Shown here piece by piece: positions 11,525 through 22,078 of a stretch of 64,000 bases of DNA. This DNA is from Persicaria tinctoria. Lineage: Eukaryota; Streptophyta; Magnoliopsida; Caryophyllales; Polygonaceae. Position 1 is the first letter of the stretch. Every line of letters begins with the position of its first letter. The notes under the pieces are model-generated. The model was not told the DNA's origin. It was given only the letters and a program-made list of their open reading frames with translations, and did not search any database. Made by a program: the position numbers and the translations under genes. The stretch is from contig JBANSL010000012.1 of the NCBI GenBank assembly GCA_037127255.1, forward strand, positions 20,098,615 to 20,162,614, given 5' to 3'.

Positions 11525-13477
11525 TGTTGATAGGAGGAAATCGAGACTTGCAATTCAAAATATAAATAAAGTAAAGCGAACCAGATTCCGTCCCTTGCAA
11601 ATGATTACAAGACCTCCTCCTGATGTAGCAGCGGGAAGTCAGGATCGATCCTCGAGGAAGCGCGTCAGCGGATCTCAGGTAGCGGAAAATCTCACAGACA
11701 GAAATAACAGAGAAAAGCAGAAAAGAAACGAAAAGCAGCAAACTTGGTCGATATTGAGCGGTGTGACTCGATATTGAGTAGAAAAATCGACCACAGTGAC
11801 TCAATATTGACTCAAAACAGAAACAGAACACAAGTGCAGAACCTTGGTCGATATCGACTAAAGCAACTCAATATTGACTACAAAAATCGACTGTAAACAC
11901 TCAATATCGAATGCAGAAACTTAAAAACTCGGAACTTTGTGAAATAAATCAATGAACTAAAATACTTCCAAGATCAGGGTTTCAACACCACAACGATAAC
12001 CATGTAAAATAACACATAAAGGCATAAAAGATCATGCTTTTCATCAAATAACTTTCGTTATTAACAAATAGGAATATAGAGGCTTTCGCATAAACCCTAA
12101 TTGTTACTAACCCTTTTCACATAATTAACCCAAATTTCATTAAGATCACTTTCGCTTCAATAACACAAACAAGGATCACCTTCAACTTTCGCAAAAGAAT
12201 CATGCTCGTAGGGATAGAAGATGAATTCGCATAAAAAGATCAAACCTTTACCGCATCACTTCACATGGCCACCGTCGGGCTCACCCCGACCCTAGAAGTT
12301 GGTGGACTACTCGCTCTTCATCATCAAGAAACTCTTCAAATAACAAACTTAAAGAGAACTTACAACCAATCGAAGCCAAATCCCGCTCTCGCCTTCTCCA
12401 ACCTCAATCGGCTGCAACTCTCTCTATGTGACTAATTGTCTCTCTGAATTTGAATGACTAGAAATCAGCCCCTAAGGCCTTATTTATAGCCTTCATTCCC
12501 TCTCTAATTAGGAAAGAAAACTATATCTGAATCTATATCTATCAATCTTTTATCTAAAGATTAAAACATGGAAATAAATAAGTAAATCTCTAAAAGGAAT
12601 TATATCTAATGTAGGTAAATATCTCTTCCTCTTGATAGCACTTGATAGATCTTGATGGAATTTGCTCTCGAAAATATCTCCATTGGATTTGGGAAAGAAA
12701 CTTAACAAGAAGTCGGTTAAGCTCGGAATCGGCCTCTGTGGGTCCACTCGATATCGATTAAGGTCACTCGATATCGACCTGTGCTTCCTCGGTTTCTCTT
12801 CAGCTGCTCGATATTGACTCCAGAGATGAAAATCGAGTTGATCTGTACTCGATATCGAGTTGAGACTGTTGAGTTACTCGATATCGACTAGCATGTCTCA
12901 GCTCCAGCTTTCTTGACTCGATTCCAGGATATTGACTCGGTATGGGGCACTCGATATCGACTTGAGGTAGTCGATACCGACCTCTCTTTTCTTCCTTAGC
13001 CAATTTTTGGATCTTTGAGTGGAAATCGAGTGGATGGCTCGATATTGAGTGAGTGTACTCGATATCGACATGTGATTTTCGACTCAATTTTCTTGCCCTT
13101 CAGCTTTCTGCTCTGTTCTTGAATCGCACTTTCCCGAGTCCTCGTTCGTCGGATTGACGCTTATCACTATGCGTGGGAAAGCTCTTTTCGAGGGCTACAA
13201 CTCTCATGAAGACAGTAGAACTTGATTCGAAATGATGAATGGTGAAAAATGGTCTTTTCTCCAGCTGCACCATCCTTAGCTTCTTCATGACTTTCCTTTA
13301 AGCTCCAAAGTGCGGCCGATTTCTGTGAAATATAACAAAAATTTGTGTAGACCTCCATATATTGCAAATAAACATAAACTACACAAATTATGTATTATTT
13401 TAACCCAAATGTATGAAATATATACAGAAATCGATATTAAAGTAGATGTAAAACATGCCGAATTAGGCTCACAACAA
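11525..13477 (-). repeat. Family-A LTR, copy 2 (3' LTR, 1953 bp)
   Basis: Runs from TGTTGATAGGAGGAAATCG to GGCTCACAACA, giving TGTTG...CAACA inverted ends. On the high side it is followed by AACACCCCATAC, the complement of a polypurine tract, so it is the 3' LTR of the minus-strand element. It holds about seven TCGATATCGA palindromes near 11845 and 12750-13065. On the low side it abuts plus-strand protease sequence, suggesting insertion into an older fragment. Confidence 0.85.
12477..12491 (-). promoter_or_regulatory. TATA box of family-A LTR copy 2
   Basis: The complement of GGCCTTATTTATAGC reads GCTATAAATAAGGCC, matching the TATA boxes of the other two LTR copies. Confidence 0.65.
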
Positions 13478-14973
13478 ACACCCCATACTTAAGCTTGCTT
13501 GTCCTCAAGCAATATTTTTAATTGTCATACAGGGGAAGAAATCAAAACTCTCAACATTTTAGATTCATTCTCATATAACCCTGCAATCAATTACCATCCA
13601 CGAATAGGTACTAGTGTCACAAATCCATCCATGTGCAATAAAAAAGAAACATCTACTCACAAAAGGAGGGTTATGCAAAAACATTCATTCGTGATAAAGC
13701 ATTAATAATCAAGAGGACTTTTAATTTAAGCTCAATAAGGAGTAGATTTGGTAAAAGGCTAAAGGTGGGATATTTTTGGCAATGTGATGCTAATGATCCG
13801 GGGAAATGGAGAATTTCCAAACTGAATTTCCACATTCTTTCTTCATAAGATACATCACCTTTCATATTGCTTTTATCAATAATAATGCTTTTACCTCTCT
13901 AACATCAACACTGCCTTCTCATGAGTCGCAAACATGGGTGTCATGAATGGTCCCGGATACTTAGTGCTTTGGACTTCTCACCTGTGTGTCCCATCTCGCC
14001 AAATTATTATCTCAGCGAACAGGTTCGATCTACCTTTATCTCCTGAGGTGATCGGATTTTCTTTCACTCATTAAATTTTCCATATATTTCAAACAATTTC
14101 CCACCAAACTCCAATAATGATATATAACAACAACACAAACACCATATAACATCTCCATAATGTAACATCATTCTCAATATAATCCCCGGATAGGAAATAA
14201 GGTAAAAAAATGGAACATATTTAGATCATGTGGAGCAATATAAGAAATAAGGCATAATATGACTTTTGTGATGCATAAGCATAGCTAAGGCTAGGATATA
14301 AACATATGAGCATTATATGGAAAATATAAAGTCCTCCATCCTCTTATCATGCAACATGTCAAAAGCAACATCAAATTTTACCTCATTTCATGGTTTTCAA
14401 GAAATAATGCACTTCATTGTGACTTCCCTTCACTAGGCAATTTCATGCTATATCTCTAATGAATCCAATTTTGCATCGTCGAGTTCAATAAAGCTTCCAT
14501 GACATTTATCAAAATTTTCAATGGGGGTCATTTTTTCAAACTTTGGAAAACATACATGTAAGCACATAAATCAATAATGAATTCCAAAATATCCATGTAT
14601 AAGTAATTCAAGAAATAAATTCTAAATATGCACACATAATGTCAAATAAAATCAAATATGTAAAGTAAGCCCTTCCCGCACCCTATACTTAAATATTACA
14701 GTGTCCTCACTGTATAAAAAATAAGGGTAAAGAAAGAAACTCAGTAGACAGGTGTGCAGGATGTCAAAATCGAGTGCTATGCTGCTGGGCCTAGTCCGAT
14801 TTTAGCTTGCTTCTATCCACATGGACTTGAAAAATGTAAAAGAGAAATACCCATAATAGAAAAACTAAAATTTCAAAACCAAAAACAAACAAAAGCAACA
14901 ATGTCCAAAAGTTCCAAAAATAAATGTCTATTTACAAGCTCTAGATTTTATAGTCGCTAGGCCGACTTCTCCA
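13478..14973 (-). other. Family-A 3' untranslated region and polypurine tract
   Basis: Next to the LTR the minus strand reads GTATGGGGTGTT, the likely plus-strand primer. It is preceded by TTGCTTGAGGACAAGCAAGC, a signature also seen beside the polypurine tract of family B (21442-21480). Near 13928 the plus strand carries GCAAACATGGGTGTCATGAA, a motif repeated three times in family B. No gene is seen in this 1.5 kb; it is AT-rich. Confidence 0.7.
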
Positions 14974-15204
14974 TTAAGCTAAAGGTGGCATTTGAAGGGC
15001 CCATGTAGCTTGGGATTCAAATAGGACTCCATTCTTGTCCATCAGTTGCAGTCCGCTGGAATGGATCTTGTTCACCGTGAAAGGCCCCATCTTCTTCTTG
15101 GTGAATTTGTTAGGAAACCAATGATCCTTTAAATTTGAAACATAGAGCTTGTCTCTAACTTCATACTCCTTAGGCTCATCATTGGAAATCCTGTACAATC
15201 GCAC
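14974..15204 (-). pseudogene. Integrase C-terminal tail-like fragment
   Basis: A 76-residue minus-strand frame starts RLYRISNDEPKEYEVRDKLY and contains KKKMGPFTVNKIH. The basic stretch followed by (M/W)-GPF-x-V resembles the extreme C-terminus of Athila-type integrases. Only this tail survives; the zinc-binding and catalytic domains are absent. It sits directly downstream of a palindrome-rich linker and upstream of the 3' untranslated region, its expected place. It probably no longer makes a functional protein on its own. Confidence 0.5.
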
Positions 15205-15207
15205 ATA

Positions 15208-15798
15208 TCAAGGCAAACCTCTCCCATGTATAGATAAATCTTTAATTGAAATAGGAGAGGAAAGATCTATACCTTGGCTTACCTTTGCAGAATCGGATGT
15301 CGGAAGCTCCTGAGGGTCTGGTCGATTTCGAGTAAGACTACTCGATATCGAGTTGTGTTGCTCTTCAGGTGGACTCTCAGCCGATATGGAGGGAGATGGG
15401 TCGATTTTGGGAAGTCGATATTGAGTAAGGTCACTCGATACTGAGTTGACTGGCTCAATATTGACTGGCTCAATATTGACTGGCTTCTGCTCAACAAGAG
15501 GAATCGACTCGGCAAAGGTTGGTCGATATTGACCTGGGAAAGTCGATATCGAGTGGTGCTGCTCCAAATAGGCTTGGATCGGCTCAACAGGAGGAATCGA
15601 CTCGGCAAAGGTTGGTCGATATCGACCTGAGGTGGTCGATATCGAGTCGTTTTCCTCGACATTCCTCTGCTCGATTTCTGGTGGGGCTGTCTCGGCATGG
15701 GGAGGTCGGTATCGACCTATGGTAGTCGATATCGAGTGCCTTTGTGGCTCTGTCGACTTCTCTGTGTCGATATTGACCCCATACTTAAGACCTGGCAA
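15208..15798 (-). CDS. Palindrome-encoded low-complexity linker ORF (196 aa)
   Basis: Minus-strand frame of 196 codons made largely of variants of the 10-bp palindrome TCGATATCGA and its neighbours. It is read mainly as SIS and RYRP words (HSISTTIGRYRPPHAE, NSISSSLTRNRPDP), with occasional DIE in other frames. A block of about 25 residues recurs with FAESIPPVE or FAESIPLVE between the palindromes. I recognise no domain. It lies between protease and the integrase tail, where reverse transcriptase should be, and may be replacement sequence after a deletion. Whether it is translated is unknown. Confidence 0.45.
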   Translation of the reverse strand: MPGLKYGVNIDTEKSTEPQRHSISTTIGRYRPPHAETAPPEIEQRNVEENDSISTTSGRYRPTFAESIPPVEPIQAYLEQHHSISTFPGQYRPTFAESIPLVEQKPVNIEPVNIEPVNSVSSDLTQYRLPKIDPSPSISAESPPEEQHNSISSSLTRNRPDPQELPTSDSAKVSQGIDLSSPISIKDLSIHGRGLP

Positions 15799-15828
15799 AG
15801 CATCCGAAAAATAGTTAGTCCAAATCGA

Positions 15829-16413
15829 CTAATTACCTGGGTCTATGTCGATTGGATTCTCTGCTTCTTCATTCAGGATGGCCATGATCTGTTCTACCTG
15901 GGCTTCAATATCCCTCTTTTCAAGCTCTCCAGGAGTCATATTTCTTACCTTAGGCTCCCTACAAGTAATGTAACCAACTGATATAGACTTTACCTCTTCC
16001 ATGGGATCTGTATGCCTTTCTGTTTTATTAAAGGAATACTCAATTACCTCATCGCTGATGTTGAAAGTGAGTACTCCCTTTCTTACGCTTATGTTGGCAT
16101 CCACCGTCGCCAAGAAGGGTCTTCCTAGAATAATTGAACAAGCAGGGTCCTCCGCCATATCAATAACTAAGAAATCAGCAAGGACGAAGAACTTACCTAC
16201 TTGTACTGGCACATTGTCCACCATGCCTGTTGGGATGACCACCGTGTAGTTCGCCATGTAAAGCTTTGCATCCACAGGCTCTAGGGCACCTATCTTAATC
16301 TTGGACCATATTGACAGAGGCATTATACTCACACTGGCTCCAAGATCACATAATGCATTAAATTTATATTGACCAAATCCAATGGTTATAGCAAACTTAC
16401 CTGGATCTGGCAT
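15829..16413 (-). CDS. Family-A aspartic protease domain
   Basis: A 194-residue minus-strand frame with the retropepsin-like fold of Ty3/gypsy elements. The active-site segment is CDLGASVSIMPLSIW (residues ~24-38); the usual D-(T/S)-G-A is here DLGAS, as in Athila-like elements. The flap region is VVIPTGMVDNVPVQVGKF, and the C-terminal hydrophobic motif is ACSIILGRPFLATVDANI (residues ~87-104), matching the conserved ILGRPFL. The tail (TDPMEEVKS onward) is acidic. It would process the gag polyprotein. It is uninterrupted, unlike the plus-strand relative at 11360-11524, but no reverse transcriptase follows, so the element depends on others. Confidence 0.8.
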   Translation of the reverse strand: MPDPGKFAITIGFGQYKFNALCDLGASVSIMPLSIWSKIKIGALEPVDAKLYMANYTVVIPTGMVDNVPVQVGKFFVLADFLVIDMAEDPACSIILGRPFLATVDANISVRKGVLTFNISDEVIEYSFNKTERHTDPMEEVKSISVGYITCREPKVRNMTPGELEKRDIEAQVEQIMAILNEEAENPIDIDPGN

Positions 16414-16579
16414 TTTCTTAAGTATATATGTCCATATGGCTGCACTCCTCTGCGATCTCAGCCATTGACCGCTTTTTGCTTAGGATCTCCTTAAGGAACT
16501 TGACATAGGATGGCATCTCATTAAGAGCTTCTGTGAAGGGTATGGTGACATTGAGCCTCTGAAGCATCTTAATGAAGCG

Positions 16580-16846
16580 CTATAACTTCTTCTCTGTACG
16601 GTCCTTTGAATATTTCGTCGGGAAAGACAACTTTTTCTTCATCGGAGGTGCTGATGTCGAGTGGACGGGGTCGATATCGACCTGTGTATGGTCGATATTG
16701 ACTGGACTAGTCAATTTCTGGGCTGGTTGGGCGTTCTGGTCGATATCGACCAAGGTCTCCTCGATATCGACCAAATTTTGGTCGACGTCAACTGGTCTGG
16801 TCGATGTCGAGGAGTCCTTTGCAGCCTTCTCCTCTGTCGTTTGCAT
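16580..16846 (-). CDS. Gag-protease linker with VDIDQ repeats
   Basis: An 88-residue minus-strand frame between gag and protease. It contains five or six VDVDQ, VDIEE, VDIDQ, VNIDH and VDIDP words, each encoded by a GTCGATATCGACC-like palindrome, followed by a basic patch PPMKKKLSFPTK. The equivalent plus-strand stretch at 10960-11150 has the same layout. I know of no domain; it reads as a flexible acidic spacer created by palindrome expansion inside a reading frame. The next 160 bases towards protease still resemble Athila sequence (KRSMAEIAEEC) but contain a stop. Confidence 0.5.
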   Translation of the reverse strand: MQTTEEKAAKDSSTSTRPVDVDQNLVDIEETLVDIDQNAQPAQKLTSPVNIDHTQVDIDPVHSTSAPPMKKKLSFPTKYSKDRTEKKL

Positions 16847-16849
16847 CTG

Positions 16850-17931
16850 TCACCCACTCCTTAAGTTCATAGCAGTCACCTGTCCAGTAGATTTACCTTT
16901 AGGGTTAGGTTCAGAAGATCGAGAGAGCGTACCTGACTGTTTAAGGACGGATGCCGCCAATTGACCCATCTGAGTCTCCATTGATTTCCTCCAGATATCG
17001 ATTTCTCCAAGCCTAGCGTTGACACCTTGTATCTGAGTGTAGACAGAATTGAAGGACCGCTTGGTGTCTGAATGGTTCCTCCGCATTTCCTCAAGGATGG
17101 TCTGTAGGTCATCCTTCTTCTGGTCCCTTTCCGAATGTCCTGGAGCTCGGTATGACGGGGGGTTCCTAGGGGAACCTTGGTTCCACTGTGGTTGATAGAA
17201 CCTTTGGTCCCCATTGTAGCGGTTGGGACCACCTGCGTAAGCTACCTCTTCGTGAGTTTTTGCCATCCTGACTTGCTCCGTATGTGGGCAATTATCGGTG
17301 GTGTGCCGCTGTGAACCCCATTCAATGCAAGGCTGGTTAATAGAAAGATATTTAACTTGTTTAAGAAGCTTACGATTTTGATCCTTGTAGTACTGCTCCT
17401 TGACATCTGGATCAATCTCCCTAGGAGGGTCATAGAGGGGCATGGATGGGGTTGACCTTGCATAAGCATTCTCGTCATAGTTCGTAGGAGCCCCATACTT
17501 ATTGTCGTAGTTGGTGAGCTTTTCAATGATAGCCCATGCGTCAGCTGGTGGCATTGTGAGATACTCATATTGAGTATATTGGTTGATCCTATCCTTAGTG
17601 GCCAGATCAAGAGAATTGAAGAAGATCTCCTGAATGACATATGGTGGCTGCCCATGTGTAGGGCATGATCGCAGTAGATCCTTGTATCGATCCCATGCTC
17701 TTGCTAGCGGCTCTCCAGGCTTTTGCTTGAAAGTTGTAATCTTCTGGCGGAGGAGCACTATCTTGGCAGGGGGAAAGAATTTATTCAAAAATGCCTGCTC
17801 TACTTCAGCCCATGTTATGAGAGATCGCGGTTTCAATCCTTCAAGCCACTTCAATGCTGGACCGGCGAGAGACCAACGAAAAGCCTTTATCTTGACATAT
17901 TCCAGGGTATTACCTTCAGCAAGAGTACGAC
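16850..17931 (-). pseudogene. Family-A gag polyprotein, N-terminus missing
   Basis: About 360 residues of Ty3/gypsy gag on the minus strand. The capsid region begins within the conserved helix (AFRWSLAGPALKWLEGL) and continues with FLNKFFPPAKIVLLRQKI and GEPLARAWDRYKDLLRSCP. The zinc-knuckle area is degenerate (CIEWGSQRHTTDNCP, with Cys-to-Trp in the second position pattern), followed by a basic and Pro-rich tail and a coiled coil near the C-terminus. Gag forms the particle and packages RNA. The first 60 or more residues and the leader are missing because a family-A LTR starts at 17932. An in-frame ATG inside that LTR would start translation, but probably by accident. Confidence 0.8.
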
Positions 17932-19892
17932 TGTTGTAGGAGGAAATTGAGACTTGCAATAAAATATAAATAAATCACAGTAAACCAAATTCCGTCCCTT
18001 GAAAATAATTACAAGACTCCCTCTCTGTGCAGCAGTGGAAAGTCAGGATCGATCCACGAGGAAGCGTGTCAGCGGATCCTAGGCAGCGGAGAAATCTCAC
18101 AGCAGTGGTCGACAACAGGGGTCCTAGATCTCGAGTACAGTTGCTCGATAGAAGATCGGACAGTCGAACACAGCGCATCAGCTCTCGGCAATTCTGGTCG
18201 ATCTCGACAAAGGGCTACTCGAGATCGAGTAAAGTCTTCGTTGACATCGGGCTGGCTTGGTCGATCACCTGCACACAGAAGCTACGGCGATGCTGGATCG
18301 AAGATCAATAACTCGAGGTCGAGTAGTGCAATTCGAGATCGAGTAAAGGCAGAAAATAAAACGAAAGAAAATAAACACAAGTGCTTTGGGACTAGAACTA
18401 AACTGTATGAAAAGGACTTCCAAGATTGGGGTTTGCAACAACGATAACCAAACATGCATAAGGCAGAAATAAAACAGATAATCATATAATTTGCATCAAA
18501 GGACTAAGCTTTCGCCTTTTCTAACAATTAGACAACTCTTTCAAGAAACCCTAATTGTCTCTACTGATTTTATGTTTACAATCCAAGTTGTTAGCATGGA
18601 CCTCCATTAGATGGGTAATAAACACATAACAAGTAGTAGATGCTCAAAACATGATAAAAGTCGGATCTTTACCTTAAACACGCAGGGCTATCGTCGGGCT
18701 CGCCCCAACCCTAGAAGTAGGTGGACTACTCGCGCTTCATCGCAACCTCAAACATTGATTGAAAAGAAATAACTACTTGCATTAAATCAAAACAGAGCTT
18801 ACAACCAAAGGAAGCCAATTCCACTCTCGCTTCACCAACTCCTCTTGGCCACTCACTCTCTCTCTCTACTACTTCTCCTACTGAAATTGAATTGAATTGA
18901 ATGATTCCTAAAACCAGCCCCATGGGCTTTATTTATAGCCTTCTAATCCTTGCTATTCAAGGATAGAAATCTTTATCTATATCTAAAAGCTTTAAAGATA
19001 AATAAATGGAATAACATAAATAAATCCAAAAAGCAAATTATATCTAAAATCCTAAAATATCTTCAAGTGGATAAATCTTCTCCTCCATGGATAGTTGTTG
19101 ATAGACACGGATAGACTCGGCAATCTTCGGCCCCAAGGAATCCCAATCCGAGTAGGACAGCTCAAAACGCGTAACGCGTCTCCGGTCATCTTTCCTCGAT
19201 CTCGAGTAAATCTACTCGATCTCGAGTAACTCGGACATCGACTTCGGCTTGGCTCGACGTCTCGGGTAGCTGGTACTCGATATGCTCGGACATTGGCTCT
19301 CAGGTCTTGTCTTCGGCTTCTCGATCAGGTGGTCTTCTTCGACTCCGGGCATGACTTTGGGTCTTGTCGATATCGAGTAAAGTACTCGATATCGAGTAAC
19401 TCTCTGGAGTCGGGTAGCTCTGCCTTCAGTTCCTCGATCTAGCCCGTACTCGACCAGGCACTGTTCGGACACTTTTGGTCGATATCGAGTAAATGTACTC
19501 GATATCGAGTAAATCTCACCTTCCTGCTCTGTTCTTAAAACGCACTTTCCCGAGTCCTCGTTCGTCGGATTGACGCGTATGACCATGAGTTAGAAAGCTA
19601 TTTCCAAGGGCTACAACTCTCATGAAGACATCAAAGCTTTACTCAGAGTGATTAATGCCGAAAAATGGTCTTTTCTCCAGCTGCACCATTCTTAGCTTCT
19701 TCATGACTTTCCTTTAAGCTCCAAAGTGCGTCAGATTTCTGTCAAATATAACAAAAACTTGTGTAGACCTCCCTATATTGAAAATAAACATAAAATACAC
19801 AAATTATGTATTATTCTAACCCAAATGCATGAAATGCATGCAGAAATCGATATAAAAATAACTGTAAAATATGGCGAATTAGGCTCCCAACA
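17932..19892 (-). repeat. Family-A LTR, copy 3 (1961 bp)
   Basis: Runs from TGTTGTAGGAGGAAATTGAG to GGCTCCCAACA. It is followed by AACACCC, which matches the start of the polypurine complement beside copy 2. This LTR is therefore probably a 3' LTR whose own internal region was lost on the high side; it is unlikely to be the 5' LTR of the gag at 16850-17931. Its low half carries TCGAGATCGA and TCGATCTCGA variants (18190-18345, 19194-19225); its high half carries TCGATATCGA pairs (19366-19510). It is more diverged than copies 1 and 2 from each other. Confidence 0.8.
18926..18940 (-). promoter_or_regulatory. TATA box of family-A LTR copy 3
   Basis: Minus-strand GGCTATAAATAAAGC, identical to copy 1 and at the equivalent place in the LTR. 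Confidence 0.65.
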
Positions 19893-19930
19893 AACACCCG
19901 GTGCCGGGCCAAGGGCAAGGGCAGGGTGTG

Positions 19931-21441
19931 TGACAGGCCTAAAGTCGTTATGCCTAATCAAAGTAATTCCTAAGATGCAAACTATAACAAGTATAGCAGG
20001 TAAGTTAGGGTCGAACCCACAGGGAAACTGAATCAATTGTAATTGCAAGTATTACTACCAAAAGTAACCGATTTAGGGGGAGTTTTGTATGTGAGAAATA
20101 GTAACAGAACAAATTGCAATAAAGAGTTGTGAATGTATGATGGAAGATATCACACCAGGTAATTATCCGCACAACAACTGAGATGGTTCATCATCGCATT
20201 CTATGAATCTCAAGTTCTAATGCCCAGTAATTGTTCTCAATTCAGATCGTTAATAGCTTTTAGTCCTATCAGTCCTAAAAGCACTTACTACTAAATTACA
20301 AGGGAAGATCTTCACCCAATAATAAAGTAATAGCATTCAAACATGAATTATAATGAGATACAAGCGATTCCAACAATCGTTAGAATAGCCTGCAATCGAA
20401 TCTCCCTCACAATACACCAATAGCAATCGCGTATGGCAATTGTGTTTGCTACAATGAATCTACAACCCAAACCTGGAATTGGAAATCCTAGCAATATGAT
20501 TAGTATCGATAAACCTAGGTGATCAGTCCAGATAAACCAATAATAAGCAATCAAGCAATAAGCGCAGGAGATCGAAACAATTAACAAAGGACGAACAAGA
20601 GTAGAATACTCACAACCAAATCAATTGAAGGCTTCAAAGAACCAAGTGCAACAAAGGAGAGTTAGTTCTCCATAGGGTTTGTGAGATGATGGAAAAGGGA
20701 AAATAGTTCTCTAGAAAATAACCTAATGAATTCTCTACTGCCTATTCGGCCTTTTTAACCTAATAAAGTCGGGTATAACATCCCGTGGAAATATAATAAT
20801 AATATAATAAAACTAATAGATAGACAGAATCGGATACAAATCCGACTCCAGGGCCGACGCGGGCGCGCCAAGTGCAGCGCGGGCGCGCTGTGTGCTTCTT
20901 TTCTTCTTCCTTCTGGTGCATCAGCGCGGCCACTTCGTCCTAGCAGCGTGGGCACGTCGAGTAGCAGCGCGGGCGCGTCAAGTGCAGCGCGGCCGCGCCA
21001 GATAGCATTTCCCGAAAATTCCGTCTCGAATTAGCTCTCGACGTCAACATGAAAGTTGTAGCTCTCTGAAAGAGCTTTCCAACGCATGGTCATAATAGTC
21101 GATCGGACAACCGAGGCCTCCAGAAAGTGCAAAACAAGTTCAGCATGTCTGGCGACAATTTCTGCAGACTTGTTCTTCGTTTAGGTTCGCTTCTTCTTCT
21201 CAGGACCTCTTGAGATCTTCATGTAAGCTTCTTCGATCAACTAGACATTCTCATCAAATGCGTTATCAACTCATGTCTTCTCCTCGGATCTACCATTACC
21301 TGAAATAATCAATAAAAGCGTGTAGATTCCGACTCCGACAACATAGAGAACTAATATGCAAATCATGCTTAATCCATCCATGAAATGCATCTTAACTAAG
21401 CTAAATGCAACCTATTATGCCTACCTAAATGCATGCTATCA
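19931..21441 (-). repeat. Family-B LTR, copy 1 (outer 3' LTR)
   Basis: 1511 bp from TGACAGGCCTAAAGTCG to GCATGCTATCA on the plus strand, so TGATAGC...CCTGTCA in the element's own direction. It is flanked on the low side by GTGTG. It contains a GC-rich repeat block at 20850-21003 in otherwise AT-rich sequence. Confidence 0.93.
20850..21003. repeat. GC-rich degenerate repeats in family-B LTR
   Basis: Four or five variants of GCAGCGCGGGCGCGTCAAGT occur, some containing the palindrome GGCGCGCC. The block recurs at 25038-25191 and 29226-29379 in the other LTRs. It stands out from the surrounding roughly 40 percent GC sequence and may be regulatory; no function can be shown. Confidence 0.8.
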
Positions 21442-21480
21442 AACTCCCCCACACTTAACCTTTGCTTGTCCTCAAGCAAT
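21442..21480 (-). other. Family-B polypurine tract (internal copy 1)
   Basis: On the minus strand TTAAGTGTGGGGGAGTT ends directly at the LTR start TGATAGC. It is preceded by TTGCTTGAGGACAAGCAAAG. This is the plus-strand primer of reverse transcription. Confidence 0.85.
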
Positions 21481-21863
21481 GATAGAATGAACATGAATCA
21501 ACGCATCCCACAGGAAATCCCTTCAAGTTTCAACCTCATCAAAAAGCAACATCATAGCAGGTGAAAACATAAACCAAGCAAACAAACGTCATAGCATGTA
21601 TTCCAGTGAGCAAAGCTTAGAAGTAGACATTATCCAACCTCACCAGAAATATGTGTTTCACTCATGTGTTTAAGCTTTTAGGTACAACTCTCAACTCAAA
21701 CCAATTATGCAATAAGCTCATAGACATTGACCACCATATCACCAATTCTCTACCGAAATGTCATTACTTGCGGGACACAATAAAGAAAATAAAATGCAAC
21801 ACTTTTTTTTTTCTTTGGTTTCTTTTCTTTTTTTTTTCTTTTTCTTGTCTTGGTGCTTTCCTT

Positions 21864-22078
21864 ACGCGAAGCGCAAACATGGGTGTCATGAATGGCCCCG
21901 GTCTATCAACACCTCAACCTATAATATGAAGTCCACTTGAACACCTTTTGACGCAAGTTGCAAACATGGGTGTCATGAATGAACCTGGTTACTCAATGAT
22001 CAAGCTTCTTTCCTAGCGGATAGTTTTCAACACCTTTTTGCGCGAATCATACCCATGGGTGTCATGCGTAGATCCGGT
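21864..22078. repeat. Three spaced copies of an ATGGGTGTCATG motif
   Basis: GCAAACATGGGTGTCATGAA at about 21871 and 21959, and CCCATGGGTGTCATGCGT near 22052, are each followed by a (C/G)CCGG or CCTGG word and spaced roughly 90 bp apart. The same motif is in the 3' untranslated region of family A (13930). It recurs in the second family-B unit at 26052-26266. Confidence 0.85.

Larger units (their letters stand above)
11525..17931 (-). mobile_element. Family-A Athila-like element, truncated, lacking RT/RNase H
   Basis: Minus-strand Ty3/gypsy element. From high to low coordinate it has gag (17931-16850), palindrome linker (16846-16580), protease (16413-15829), second palindrome linker (15798-15208), an integrase-tail-like piece (15204-14974), an untranslated stretch with polypurine tract, and the 3' LTR (13477-11525). 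There is no room for reverse transcriptase, RNase H or the integrase core, so it is non-autonomous. Gag is cut at 17931 by another LTR copy and no primer-binding site is present. The sequences flanking 11525 and 19892 (GAGAA and AACAC) do not form a target duplication, so 11525-19892 is not an intact two-LTR element. Confidence 0.75.

Noticed and set aside
8700..19520. Regularly appearing short palindromes as a possible CRISPR-like array
   Set aside because: Spacing is irregular, units are only about 10-16 bp, spacers are not unique constant-length, and the context is LTR and gag-pro of plant retroelements.
11525..19892. One complete family-A element with LTR2 and LTR3 as its pair
   Set aside because: No primer-binding site next to LTR3, gag is cut at the junction, target duplications do not match, and LTR3 has a polypurine remnant on its outer side.
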